A stretch of 62,535 nucleotides of DNA from Candidatus Woesearchaeota archaeon CG10_big_fil_rev_8_21_14_0_10_44_13 (GCA_002762985.1 PCXZ01000025.1:1-62535), one strand, 5' to 3'; positions 41,686 to 50,097 are shown, counted from the stretch's first letter. Translations and numbers: made by a program. Notes: a model not told the origin generated them from the letters alone.

Positions 41686-41991
41686 ATGCATTACAAGACA
41701 TTTCCAAGGACAGTGGATGGAAGCAATTACCCTGTATGGGAAGAGGTTGCGCTTTCAGACAAGGAAGAGTTCATAGAGGAAGAGAAGGCGAAGAGGGAGA
41801 ACCTGAAGATGATGAAGAAGTGCATCAGCGAAGCGAAGAGATTCCTCGAAGAGGAAGGCATGAGGGAATACCAGTCGGATATCCTTAATGTTGCCCTTTC
41901 ATTGTTCAGGAAGCAGGCCTCCCATGTTGTCTATTGGAAGGACAACAGGTGCAAGGAGAAGTTTGACATGAAGAATAGGAAGAACAGTTGA
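41686..41991 (+). CDS. Small hydrophilic protein of unknown function
   Basis: 101 residues, strongly charged and mostly helical; not recognised. Segment KEEFIEEEKAKRENLKMMKK is likely coiled coil and NVALSLFRKQASHVVYWKDN follows. GGTGAT at 41676-41681 sets the start at ATG 41686 rather than at the GTG 41677 inside it. Convergent with the phosphohistidine-domain gene. Confidence 0.65.
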   Translation: MHYKTFPRTVDGSNYPVWEEVALSDKEEFIEEEKAKRENLKMMKKCISEAKRFLEEEGMREYQSDILNVALSLFRKQASHVVYWKDNRCKEKFDMKNRKNS

Positions 41992-42006
41992 GAAAATATT
42001 TTTATT

Positions 42007-43185
42007 TTATTGTTTTTTGTTTTTTATCTTTTCCACAATGCCTTTGTTTGCATCTATGCTTACATGATCCCCTTCTCTCAGCATTTTAGTGGCATTTCCT
42101 GTTCCGATTATGCATGGTATGTTGAACTCCCTGCTGACGATCGCAGCATGACATAACATCCCGCCTTCATCTGTCACGATTGCTGATGCCTTCTCTATTG
42201 CCAGCATCATGTCCGGGGAAGTGTTTGTAGCTACCAGGATATCCCCTTTGTTCATCCTTCTCATCTGTTCTGCCAAAACCCCCCCTAAAGATTCCCTTAA
42301 TATGAAAACCCTGCCCTGGGCTTTGCCCGGGTTCGCGCATTGCCCTTTTATATCCTCAATCAGGCCTTCTTCATCACCCCCTTCATGCCCTGTTGTGATC
42401 CTGAACCCCCCATCAGTGTATTCGAACATGAAAGAACTTATCCTCTTTTGAATCTCTTCTTTGTCTGGCTTTTTCCGGCCAAGCAAAAATCCCTTTATTT
42501 CTGAAGAGAGGCAGTTTTTCACCTCCAGGCTCGATAGATTGATCCTTTTCCCTATCTCCTCAAAGAGATTTTCTGCCCTTATGAAGGAATTGAGCCATGT
42601 GCCGTGCATCTCGAACCTTCTCCTGCCTATCTTATGCAAATTTAGGGCCAGAGCCTTCAGTTTCTGGTCTATTTCTAAGCTTATTTTATCATGTTCGTTG
42701 TTCAGGAGCATTGACATTATCTCTTCTTTCGGCTCAGGTATCTTTTCCTTGAGATATTCTGTCAGAAGCCCGTAAAAATCCTGCCTTGTGCACCTGTATG
42801 CAGCTACCATGGATGAATACCTGTCGAAGAATTCGAGATAGAGGTCCAATAATCCTTCATCTGTCTCCTGTTTCAGGTCTGCCTCATTTATCGCCTTTAT
42901 CAGGCTGCCGATGCTGTCTTCCACCATTCTTGTATGGCTGCAGAATTGATCTACAAATTCCTGATCAGTGAATCTTCTTTTCCCGTGCTGTCTTGCCCTT
43001 TCAGAGATATCTCTGTTCCTGTAGAAAACCGCTGTCTGGCCTTTCACATGGAATCTGTGGCCCCCATACTTCATTCCGAAGATGCATTCCATCTTGTGGG
43101 TGTCGCCATTGTGCAGGGCCTCGATCCATAGGAGAGGGACATCCCTCACTTCCCACATCTTTTCATGGGTTTCCATATCAAACAT
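42007..43185 (-). CDS. PEP-utilising mobile (phosphohistidine) domain protein
   Basis: 392 residues. The C-terminal third is a phosphohistidine swivelling domain like that of PEP synthase and rifampin phosphotransferase: ILVATNTSPDMMLAIEKASA, then TDEGGMLCHAAIVSREFNIP with the acceptor His, and GDHVSIDANKGIV. The N-terminal 280 residues are helical and I see no ATP-grasp motif, so the phosphate donor is unclear. It overlaps the preceding low-molecular-weight phosphatase gene by 8 bp, the last gene of a three-gene operon facing a TrmB-like regulator. Confidence 0.8.
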   Translation of the reverse strand: MFDMETHEKMWEVRDVPLLWIEALHNGDTHKMECIFGMKYGGHRFHVKGQTAVFYRNRDISERARQHGKRRFTDQEFVDQFCSHTRMVEDSIGSLIKAINEADLKQETDEGLLDLYLEFFDRYSSMVAAYRCTRQDFYGLLTEYLKEKIPEPKEEIMSMLLNNEHDKISLEIDQKLKALALNLHKIGRRRFEMHGTWLNSFIRAENLFEEIGKRINLSSLEVKNCLSSEIKGFLLGRKKPDKEEIQKRISSFMFEYTDGGFRITTGHEGGDEEGLIEDIKGQCANPGKAQGRVFILRESLGGVLAEQMRRMNKGDILVATNTSPDMMLAIEKASAIVTDEGGMLCHAAIVSREFNIPCIIGTGNATKMLREGDHVSIDANKGIVEKIKNKKQ

Positions 43186-43936
43186 CGGAAAGTTCTTTCC
43201 TTACCTGATATGAAAGGTTATTGCAACCTCCCTTTATAGTCTCATATATCTCATTAAATCCCCTGATATCCAATTTCCCGTCTTCAAGGCTTATTGCACC
43301 AAGAGACCCTTTCATCTCCACACCGGCAAGATCATCAAAGCAGAAGATTTTGCTGTCCTCTCCGGCTTCCTTCACCCTCTTTCCCACTTTCTCAGCATGC
43401 TTCCTTTCCATCGGCACATAAGCCCAGCTATTGTCCGGAGCAAACTGCCTTGGATCCCCTTTTGGATAGATCAGATTATGTTCGGCCAGGGCGAGCATTG
43501 TAGAGGCCCTGTCGAACTGCTCAACAAGCTGATAGACGTTTCCGGCAGCTATGTTCAGCTCTCTCCTGTACAAAGGATCATTGTCATGGCTTTGTTTTGC
43601 GGCCTTTTCGTCGCCGATGACCTGCTCAACAAAACCCTTATAATTGCTCATCGTATGGATTCCGTTATTGTAAGCCACTTTCAGGACTTTCATGATAGTG
43701 TCCCATTTGAACTCCTTTGTTCCCCCTTTTTCATCTGTTTTGCCCCACTCATGAATATCATCAACCTGCATTCCGCTGGATCTTGCTTCCAATATCTTGC
43801 CTTCCAGCCCGAACTTGTCCATGCCTGCCTTTTCCCATTGGCTTATCGTATCCTGCATTATCGCCTGGGCCATCCTGCTCCTGCAGCTGTTGCCAGTGCA
43901 GATGAAATGGATTGCGTATAGTTCATTATTTTCCAT
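43178..43936 (-). CDS. Low-molecular-weight phosphatase-like protein with extended C-terminus
   Basis: 252 residues. The P-loop FICTGNSCRSRMAQAI (CX5R, residues 12-18 region) opens the protein as in low-molecular-weight tyrosine/arginine phosphatases and arsenate reductases. The usual DP motif region is replaced or displaced by a long insertion, and an acid such as that in IFCFDDLAGVE could serve as proton donor. Family proteins are normally about 150 residues. GGAGG sits before ATG 43936. Middle gene of the operon. Confidence 0.75.
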   Translation of the reverse strand: MENNELYAIHFICTGNSCRSRMAQAIMQDTISQWEKAGMDKFGLEGKILEARSSGMQVDDIHEWGKTDEKGGTKEFKWDTIMKVLKVAYNNGIHTMSNYKGFVEQVIGDEKAAKQSHDNDPLYRRELNIAAGNVYQLVEQFDRASTMLALAEHNLIYPKGDPRQFAPDNSWAYVPMERKHAEKVGKRVKEAGEDSKIFCFDDLAGVEMKGSLGAISLEDGKLDIRGFNEIYETIKGGCNNLSYQVRKELSDV

Positions 43937-44306
43937 TTTGGTCGCCTCCGTCTGGTTTAATCTCATCTTTTAAGATTATTAACTCAAGTTTTCTTATGAT
44001 ATCATCTTTTTTCTCAATTAAATAATTTTTTTCAACAATCAAGCCCATATGGTCGTAACCTAACGCCGCTAAGAAAGAAATATTTATATCTCTGCTGTCT
44101 AACTGCGCCAGATTAGAAAGATGGCTTTGAATATAATGCACTGTTCCTTGGTATGCCCCACCACAATACTCTCCCATCGCTCTAGCTACATCCTCTGTTA
44201 AATTAATGAGATAGTAGCATGCTACACCAAAAGCAAGCATTCTTACTAACCCCTTCCAATCATCATTTCCATCTGGTTTTAAATTGTAAAGTTCATTATT
44301 TTCCAT
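43926..44306 (-). CDS. Small protein of unknown function, first gene of phosphatase operon
   Basis: 126 residues, not recognised. One hydrophobic stretch (LVRMLAFGVACYYLINL, about 22-38) and an amphipathic C-terminal helix. Its first residues MENNELY and the DNA around its start duplicate those of the phosphatase gene (AGTTCATTATTTTCCAT on the plus strand at both starts), suggesting a local duplication of the translation start. GGTGGAG precedes ATG 44306. Overlaps the phosphatase gene by 11 bp. Confidence 0.7.
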   Translation of the reverse strand: MENNELYNLKPDGNDDWKGLVRMLAFGVACYYLINLTEDVARAMGEYCGGAYQGTVHYIQSHLSNLAQLDSRDINISFLAALGYDHMGLIVEKNYLIEKKDDIIRKLELIILKDEIKPDGGDQNGK

Positions 44307-44369
44307 CTTTATTTTCTCCACCAAACACCCACAACCAAGTGATAACTTTCCATTATATTTATATTTATG

Positions 44370-44390
44370 TTGTCACATACATGATGACAA
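44370..44390. promoter_or_regulatory. Inverted-repeat operator candidate between phosphatase operon and TrmB-like gene
   Basis: TTGTCA (44370-44375) and TGACAA (44385-44390) with a 9-bp spacer. It lies between the TATA-like TATATAAT near 44404 of the TrmB-like gene and the AT-rich boxes near 44356-44367 of the divergent operon, so it could control both. Recognition by the neighbouring regulator is inference. Confidence 0.65.
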
Positions 44391-44430
44391 AACCACAATC
44401 CTTATATAATCAGACATATCCAACCATGAT

Positions 44431-45156
44431 ATGAACACCTCAGATCTCGAAAAACTGGGCCTAACTAAGAACGAATCCAAGGTATACCTTGCCTTGTTGG
44501 AGCTAGGCTCAATCAATGCAGACCCAATCATAAAGAAGACTGGCCTGCACAGGAACATCGTCTATGACAACCTTGACAAACTGGCAAAGAAAGGCCTAGC
44601 AGGATTTGTAGTGAAGAACAACAGGAAGTATTTTGAGGCCTCGCAGCCAGGCCAAATCCTTGAATGGATAAGGCAGAAGAAGGCAGAAGCTATAGATAAC
44701 GAAAAGCTTGCAGAGAGCATTATGCCGGATATAGAAAGCCTCAGGAAGCTCAGCAAGGAGAAGAAAGAGGCGATTGTCCTCAGCGGCGTAAAAAGCGTTA
44801 TGGCTCTAGTCATAGATATGCCTGAAGAAGGGAATTTTGACATGTTTGCGACTGGCTACGGCATGAGGACTTTATTCCCCGTACAATACAAGAGGTTTAA
44901 TGATAATATAGCCAAATACAAACGAAAAGTCAGGGCCATAATATCAGAAAACTTAAGGCACGAAGACCAGGGCTCATCAATCAATAGGTTTCTGCCTGAA
45001 TACCATATGCTGCCCGTGAACACAAGCATATTAAAAGACAGGGTGAACATAATAATCTTCGAAAAGGACCCTATCGCGATACAGATAAGGAGCAGAGAAG
45101 TCGCTGATTCTTACAGGACTTACTTTAATTTCATGTGGAGCATTGCTAAAAAATGA
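44431..45156 (+). CDS. TrmB-like transcription regulator
   Basis: 241 residues. The winged-helix N-terminus is LEKLGLTKNESKVYLALLEL with DPIIKKTGLHRNIVYDNLDKLAKKGL as the recognition segment, closely like the first TrmB protein of the window. The C-terminal domain (about 105-241) is likely the effector part, ending SYRTYFNFMWSIAKK, a signature also seen in the other TrmB protein (LREFFLGQWKIAK). It faces the phosphatase operon across the inverted repeat at 44370-44390 and has an almost leaderless start. Confidence 0.85.
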   Translation: MNTSDLEKLGLTKNESKVYLALLELGSINADPIIKKTGLHRNIVYDNLDKLAKKGLAGFVVKNNRKYFEASQPGQILEWIRQKKAEAIDNEKLAESIMPDIESLRKLSKEKKEAIVLSGVKSVMALVIDMPEEGNFDMFATGYGMRTLFPVQYKRFNDNIAKYKRKVRAIISENLRHEDQGSSINRFLPEYHMLPVNTSILKDRVNIIIFEKDPIAIQIRSREVADSYRTYFNFMWSIAKK

Positions 45157-45183
45157 TTGAATAAACTGCTAGTTTATTTCTTA

Positions 45184-45414
45184 TCATCTCTTCTTTTTCG
45201 AGGCTTCGTCCAGCTTGATCTGTGAGTCCGCAGGGGCCTTGCTCATTGATATCATCAATGCTATGAACATCAATCCGAACACCACGATGAACGTGAATGC
45301 CCAGTCATCCCCTATCTTGCCCCAATAGAATGCCGTTATCAATAACCCCAATATGCTCGTCAGGAAAAAGCTGCTTGGCAGCGGCGCTGCCTTGAATCTT
45401 TTCAATAATCCCAT
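45184..45414 (-). CDS. Small two-helix membrane protein
   Basis: 76 residues with two hydrophobic helices (FFLTSILGLLITAFYWG, then FTFIVVFGLMFIALMISM) and a charged C-terminus ending KKKR. No family recognised. AGAGGTG precedes the ATG and a TTTAAAT box lies at about 45450. Convergent with the TrmB-like gene. Confidence 0.7.
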   Translation of the reverse strand: MGLLKRFKAAPLPSSFFLTSILGLLITAFYWGKIGDDWAFTFIVVFGLMFIALMISMSKAPADSQIKLDEASKKKR

Positions 45415-45474
45415 ATTGCACCTCTTTTAGGTTATATTGGGGTGGGAATTTAAATAGTTTTTCATAACCCTTAA

Positions 45475-45798
45475 GCAAATTCTTAGTGGAGTATGGTCGT
45501 TTTTGAATCCACATAAACTTATAAAATCCTCATTCCATTCACACGCAATAGTCTTGTTTATTGGACCCGCCATCAAGGACCACATCCTCGCTGCGCTCGG
45601 AGTGGTCCGAATAATTCATGTAAATAGAATAATCTTATCAGCATCTGCACAATGTGCACAAACCTGGCACAACAGCTCTCTCGCTAGCTTCCTCAGCAGG
45701 AGGGGGTGCTGGGGAACCTTGGTTCCCCCCTAAATTATGATGATTTAAGATGATATCAATGATAAGAACATGATAAAAATAACAGAAATAACTCAATA
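45475..45798. other. Gene-free region with two strong hairpins
   Basis: No convincing coding sequence. Plus-strand hairpin A is 45577-45608: GGACCAC pairs with GTGGTCC, with inner TCC/GGA and a GC-rich loop. Hairpin B, 45711-45728, is the perfect palindrome GGGGAACCTTGGTTCCCC. TTATAAAA near 45530 could drive a plus-strand RNA from about 45557. A minus-strand open stretch encodes ELLCQVCAHCADADKIILFT but lacks a start codon. It could be a structured RNA or a decayed element. Confidence 0.4.
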
Positions 45799-46920
45799 CT
45801 AATCCTTCCCAATAAACCTACCAATCTCTTTCTTCGCCTTCTGCCTGTTCTCGTGGTGTTTCTTCAGGAATAAGCTCATCTTATCGATAAGCACCTGCTT
45901 GAGTTCGCCAGTGAGCATCTTTCCGGATTTGTAATCATCATATATCTGTTTCAGCTTTCTGTCATCAGGCTCAAAGAAGCACTTCAGGTACTGGAATGAG
46001 ACATCTATGTCCGGATCCCCCCCGAGCTTCCTGTGCTCTTCGATGGTATCCCTGCCGCCAGAGAACGCATATCTCTTTATCTTTGTCTCTGCCTCTTTCG
46101 ACGTGTCAGTAAGCGCTATGAAACTGGACGGGTCTGATGCTGACATCTTGCCTCCCTTAAGTCCCGGCATGAAGATGTGGTATGATGAGCTAAGCTGCAT
46201 GAACTTGGGGTCCTTTATCCTCTGGGAGATGTCTCTTGCGATCCTCAGATGCGGGTCCTGGTCAGGGCCTACTGGCACAAGGACTGGCAGCGGCTTGCCT
46301 TCAAACTCAGGAAGCTGCGCATGCAGCATGTCTGCGGCCTGCAGCAATGAGGACACCATCTTCCCCGGCGTCACATCGCCATAGACTGCCTTGAACTCAT
46401 TGAATGTTATGTGCCTTGCTAGGATGTTCTGGAGCCTGTAGAATGCGTTGGCTTTTTTTGCGTCATCTGAACGGTTGCTCTGGAAATAGATCTCGCAATT
46501 CTTTGGTTTCAGGCCGAGGGCGATGTAGTTTGTTATGTATTCTTCTATAGCTATCTTCCTGCTCTCCTCAAGGCCCTGGTTCCTTGTGTTATAAGCCTCT
46601 ACATCAGCGACCGCGATGTAGAGTTTTGCCCCAAGGTTCTGCCAGAATATCATCTGCTCTGCGAGGAGCATGTGGCCTAGGTGGAATTTCCCGGTGGGCA
46701 TGAGCCCGGTCATCATGGCAAAAGGCTTCTTGTTCCTTACAGCATCGAGTATCCTCTGGATGTCCCTGTGCGCAAAGATCACTTTCCTCCTGAAAAGCAC
46801 ATTCTCATTGAATTCCTTCGGGAGATTTTCCAGCGGGGAAAGCCCGAATTCTTCGATCAGTTTCTTGTAGTCGATGCTTCCCTTGACTTCCCACGGCGTG
46901 ATTGTCGCATTGCCTGCCAT
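45799..46920 (-). CDS. trpS: Tryptophanyl-tRNA synthetase
   Basis: 373 residues, archaeal/eukaryotic-type class I TrpRS. HIGH element TGKFHLGHM (HLGH at 80-83), KMSKS element GGKMSASDPS near 257, and the tryptophan pocket sequence VGPDQDPHLRIARDI are all present. It charges tRNA-Trp with tryptophan. The N-terminal NATITPWEVKGSIDYKKLIEEFG matches homologues, fixing the start at 46920. Monocistronic or followed only by non-coding sequence. Confidence 0.97.
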   Translation of the reverse strand: MAGNATITPWEVKGSIDYKKLIEEFGLSPLENLPKEFNENVLFRRKVIFAHRDIQRILDAVRNKKPFAMMTGLMPTGKFHLGHMLLAEQMIFWQNLGAKLYIAVADVEAYNTRNQGLEESRKIAIEEYITNYIALGLKPKNCEIYFQSNRSDDAKKANAFYRLQNILARHITFNEFKAVYGDVTPGKMVSSLLQAADMLHAQLPEFEGKPLPVLVPVGPDQDPHLRIARDISQRIKDPKFMQLSSSYHIFMPGLKGGKMSASDPSSFIALTDTSKEAETKIKRYAFSGGRDTIEEHRKLGGDPDIDVSFQYLKCFFEPDDRKLKQIYDDYKSGKMLTGELKQVLIDKMSLFLKKHHENRQKAKKEIGRFIGKD

Positions 46921-46978
46921 AACCTGCCTAAATCCTCGTGTTTTTTTAAAGCTTTTGAATTATTTTAATGGGCAGATA

Positions 46979-47512
46979 TCAATTGCCCCATCCACCTCTT
47001 GTCGCTGTTTCCATGTACTTCCCGAATGTGGGGCTTGCCCTTGCTTTTTCCTGCGGTTTTTCCTGCAAGGCCGGCTTGGGCGCAGCTTCTATGTATTCCG
47101 CCTCTAAGCCGTGTTTTTGCACCTGCTTTATGCCGACAAGCTCATACCCCATCAATGCCTGCAGTTTTTCAAGGAATTTTCTGCCGCCCCTGCTTCTTCC
47201 GGATAACACTATCAATGAACCCTCCTGGAATACAAAGGACACAGATTCTTCAGTGATCCCTACCTCCTTTCTGTCATAGCAATGCCTGTAAGATGCTTTC
47301 CCGTCAAATACAAATCTCCCTCTTTCGACGGTTTCGCTATTGTGGCTGACTTCGGCAAGAGACAGCTCCAATCCCCCACTCATTGCGGTATCTGCTGCCG
47401 CAGACAAGGCTATCCTGATTTTTGCTGAAACTTCAGAATACCTCTGATAATCAAGCTGAGGACAGCTGTTTACAGGCATCATCTCAGCGAATCTTATTTG
47501 GTTGTTCATCAT
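46979..47512 (-). CDS. Hypothetical protein with disordered C-terminus
   Basis: 177 residues, not recognised. A mixed alpha/beta N-terminal part (about 1-140) includes SVSFVFQEGSLIVLSGRSRG followed by FLEKLQALMGYELVGIKQV; the last 35 residues are Pro/Ala/Lys-rich and likely disordered. GGAGGC lies 6 nt before the ATG. It lies upstream of trpS on the same strand with a 58-bp gap. Confidence 0.7.
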   Translation of the reverse strand: MMNNQIRFAEMMPVNSCPQLDYQRYSEVSAKIRIALSAAADTAMSGGLELSLAEVSHNSETVERGRFVFDGKASYRHCYDRKEVGITEESVSFVFQEGSLIVLSGRSRGGRKFLEKLQALMGYELVGIKQVQKHGLEAEYIEAAPKPALQEKPQEKARASPTFGKYMETATRGGWGN

Positions 47513-47614
47513 TTTATTGCCTCCATCCCGTTGTTTTTCCTGATCTTGGTTCCCGGTTCCTGAAAAAGAAAAAAATTTATTTTTTGTTTTGTATAGGTTT
47601 TAAAAGCATAGAAC

Positions 47615-47700
47615 TAACGCCAGCACCAATATGTCATGGGATTGGCAAAAGAATACGGATATAAATAGAAAAAACTCAGAAATTTAACGCCACCGACAAT
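47615..47700 (+). repeat. Pair of TAACGCC repeats 70 bp apart in an intergenic gap
   Basis: TAACGCCAGCACCAAT at 47615-47630 and TAACGCCACCGACAAT at 47685-47700 match at 13 of 16 positions. Between them lies ATG 47631 with an 18-codon frame ending TAA. TTTTAAAA near 47600 could be a TATA box for a short RNA or micro-ORF. Function unknown. Confidence 0.35.
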
Positions 47701-47714
47701 CGCTCTTTGACATT

Positions 47715-47978
47715 TTAAACGATATCCTCTTCAGCTATTACCATGAAATCTCCCACCGCTATGACTGCTGAGAACGGGATGAGTATATTCCCTTCCTTGT
47801 CCTTCTCAAGCTCAAGCTTCTGCGCATAAGGAGTAGGGTTCTGGAGTATCATATGTATCAATTCGCCTGATTTGGTCTCGAAGATCACGTCACCTAATTC
47901 ACCGAACCTTTTCCCTGTCTTGCTTATAACTGTCTTCCCGAGAAGCTCTTTTGAAAATTTTTTTTCTTCGTCAGCCAT
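47715..47978 (-). CDS. PRC-barrel domain protein
   Basis: 87 residues forming one PRC-barrel: ELLGKTVISKTGKRFGELGD, VIFETKSGELIHMILQNPTP and the final strands ILIPFSAVIAVGDFMVIAEE. In euryarchaea small PRC-barrel proteins associate with the division protein FtsZ (CdpB family) and others with RimM-like roles; which applies here is not clear. GAGGACTG precedes the ATG and a TTATAAAA box near 48023 suggests a short leader. Confidence 0.87.
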   Translation of the reverse strand: MADEEKKFSKELLGKTVISKTGKRFGELGDVIFETKSGELIHMILQNPTPYAQKLELEKDKEGNILIPFSAVIAVGDFMVIAEEDIV

Positions 47979-48094
47979 TTTCAGTCCTCTTTTGGTTTTT
48001 ATATGATTTTGGTGCTACTCTTTTATAACTCTGTTATAGTTATAGCTTAACTTAAGTAATATTTAAATCTTTCGCATTTGCCCGTTATAAGGCC

Positions 48095-48970
48095 TTATCT
48101 GGCCTTAGGCAGGGCTTCTAACCTTTCTTTGAGGAAAACCTCATCATAACAGTTTTCTTTCAGGCCGCAGGCTGAACATTTGTTCTCATTGCCGCAGAAA
48201 TCCGGCAGTTTGCCTGAGTTCAGCATTGCATTGGTCTTTGAAACGAGCTCTTTTATCTCTTTTTCAGCGAAAGGGTTTAGGGTTATGTTCACGACCTTGT
48301 CTGAATCAAGGTATATTATCTTCCCTTCTTTGACATCCTTTGCTGAACTAGACCCGTCCATCCGCTCAGAAAGCATCAGGAGGTATGCGAGAAGCTGTAT
48401 CCTGTGGGACGGCCATGCTCCTTCATTGGGGCTTTTCCCTGTCTTAAGCTCTATCGGGACAACAATATCATCATAGACCTCGACCTGGTCTATCCTGCCT
48501 TTCAGGCCGAGATTCTCTGACATTATGTTAAGCTCTGATACCAGCTTCGGCGTCAGTTTCGCCCACAATTCCTCGCCTGAAAGGCCTGTTCTTTCCATGA
48601 AACTAAAGACATTATTTGCGCGCTTATCCGCCTCCTTCACAATCAAAGGCCAATTCTTCTTGAATATCTCTTTGGGCTCTAGCTTCAGGTCTGAAAGTAT
48701 CCTGCCGTATTTGCCTATTGTCTTCATGAGCAGCTCAGAATATTCTTTCCTGTAAATTTCCAATACATCCTCGAATGATGATCTTTCCTTTATGCCTTTC
48801 ACGATCCTCTCTTCAATATTGTTTATGTATTCATAGACCTCGTGCCTGAGTCCTCCAAGGACCAATGTCTCTTTTGGCGGCTCGACGATCCGGAGGACGC
48901 ATTCAAGGTAGAGCTTTCTTGCACAGTAGAGATAGCTCGAAAGAAATGTCACGCTTATGGTCTTTCCCAT
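48095..48970 (-). CDS. Cas4/RecB-family nuclease with iron-sulfur cysteines
   Basis: 291 residues. Cas4-like layout: N-terminal SYLYCARKLYLE (first Cys), a His in GLRHEVYEY, nuclease motifs LKGRIDQVEV (D) and VPIELKTGK (ExK), QLLAYLLML, and a C-terminal Cys cluster CGNENKCSACGLKENC. Such enzymes make 3' overhangs and are used in repair or CRISPR adaptation. There is no CRISPR array or other cas gene in the window, and the promoter carries the box shared with hjc and hef, so repair is favoured. Leaderless ATG at 48970, TATATAAA at 48993-49000. Confidence 0.88.
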   Translation of the reverse strand: MGKTISVTFLSSYLYCARKLYLECVLRIVEPPKETLVLGGLRHEVYEYINNIEERIVKGIKERSSFEDVLEIYRKEYSELLMKTIGKYGRILSDLKLEPKEIFKKNWPLIVKEADKRANNVFSFMERTGLSGEELWAKLTPKLVSELNIMSENLGLKGRIDQVEVYDDIVVPIELKTGKSPNEGAWPSHRIQLLAYLLMLSERMDGSSSAKDVKEGKIIYLDSDKVVNITLNPFAEKEIKELVSKTNAMLNSGKLPDFCGNENKCSACGLKENCYDEVFLKERLEALPKAR

Positions 48971-49012
48971 GCATTTTTCTTTTTAGCCAGAGTTTATATA
49001 GTTTTTGTGGGT

Positions 49013-49029
49013 ATGTCCAGTGGCCAGTG
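49013..49029 (-). promoter_or_regulatory. Repair-regulon box 4 (upstream of Cas4-like nuclease)
   Basis: Minus-strand CACTGGCCACTGGACAT, one mismatch from the other three boxes. Exactly 12 bp separate it from TATATAAA (49000-48993), and ATG 48970 is 30 bp from the first TATA base. The box begins 3 bp beyond the stop codon of the upstream HEAT-like gene. Confidence 0.85.
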
Positions 49030-49032
49030 GGT

Positions 49033-49992
49033 TCAAAATCTTACATTATCATAGAAACCTTTTTGAGCATCGCACCCATATATAAAAATCAGCTTCTTAA
49101 GCAACTTCCCTCTTTCCTTCGGATTCCCTTTGTATTGCCCGCTTGCCAATAAACCTGCATTGAGCGATATCCATTCATCCAAGGCTATGTGCGCCCAGTG
49201 CTGCACTTCTTCCATCGGATGGCTGAATCCTGCTTTTATACCCTCGAGGGCATCTAATGTACTTATCTTGCCAAGGGCCCTCAGACAATAATTAGGCATC
49301 CAGTCGCCCTGGCTGACATCAAGCTCATGGCCGAAACCCTCGTGGCCTGTAGGGACATATGCTCTCTCTTCATATGCTTCTCTCAGCGGTCTTACTGAGT
49401 TCTGAGAAGGGTGCATGTAAAGTTTATTTGCCGCAAGCTCCCTTAATCTTATTTTCTCGTCCTTGTCATTCAGCTTATCGCATAATGCCGAGGGAATCCT
49501 ATCTCCGCTTAATTGTGAGATGGATTCTATGGCTTGGTGTCTCATCTCATAACTAAGGTCATGCAGCATCACTTCTCTTAATTCATGCAGCGCCTGCTCA
49601 AATCCTAAATCGCCGGCAAGCCAGACCAGCCACTGCCTTCCGAAATCATATACTCCATAAACAGTGTACTCATCCTCATCTACCCCAAGAACAAGGTGAT
49701 CAGGGAATGATTCATCTGCAATCAGCCCTTTCATCATCTCCATCTTCATCCTGTCTGCGTCACGGAAATTCATTTTTCTAAAATGGTCTCTTGTTTTGTA
49801 TTTGTTGGATACATATAAGCTCCTACTCTGGTTCAATCTTTGAAATATGGGGCACAATCTATCATCATAATATTTCCTTCTCGACTCTTCAAAAGATAAA
49901 GAAGTTTCAAGCTCTTCAGGACCTACTGCCCTCTTATCAAATATCCACCCATTGAATATTACTCCGTCCCTGGTTTCAGCTATCCCCCCCAT
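49033..49992 (-). CDS. HEAT-repeat-like protein
   Basis: 319 residues. The second half looks like HEAT/PBS-lyase repeats: LREVMLHDLSYEMRHQAIES, IPSALCDKLNDKDEKIRLRE with LAANKL, and DALEGIKAGFSHPMEEVQHW with AHIALDEW. The first part is unrecognised. Such repeats usually mediate protein binding. TTTAAATA at 50016-50023 centres about 27 bp from ATG 49992, so I take that start over ATG 50001. Upstream of, but separately transcribed from, the Cas4-like gene. Confidence 0.75.
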   Translation of the reverse strand: MGGIAETRDGVIFNGWIFDKRAVGPEELETSLSFEESRRKYYDDRLCPIFQRLNQSRSLYVSNKYKTRDHFRKMNFRDADRMKMEMMKGLIADESFPDHLVLGVDEDEYTVYGVYDFGRQWLVWLAGDLGFEQALHELREVMLHDLSYEMRHQAIESISQLSGDRIPSALCDKLNDKDEKIRLRELAANKLYMHPSQNSVRPLREAYEERAYVPTGHEGFGHELDVSQGDWMPNYCLRALGKISTLDALEGIKAGFSHPMEEVQHWAHIALDEWISLNAGLLASGQYKGNPKERGKLLKKLIFIYGCDAQKGFYDNVRF

Positions 49993-50097
49993 AACGGGCA
50001 TAAATCCTCTTCAATATTTAAAGTTTTGTGGGTCATAGTCGTTATTGTTTTGAAATCATATAAAAATATTTAAATAAAAGAGGATAATAAGCAGATT

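Noticed and set aside
45503-45733. 76-codon plus-strand frame in the hairpin region
   Set aside because: Composition is not protein-like and it runs through both hairpins; no ribosome binding site. Treated as non-coding.
48095-48970. CRISPR-Cas locus suggested by the Cas4-like gene
   Set aside because: No direct-repeat array, cas1 or cas2 anywhere in the window.
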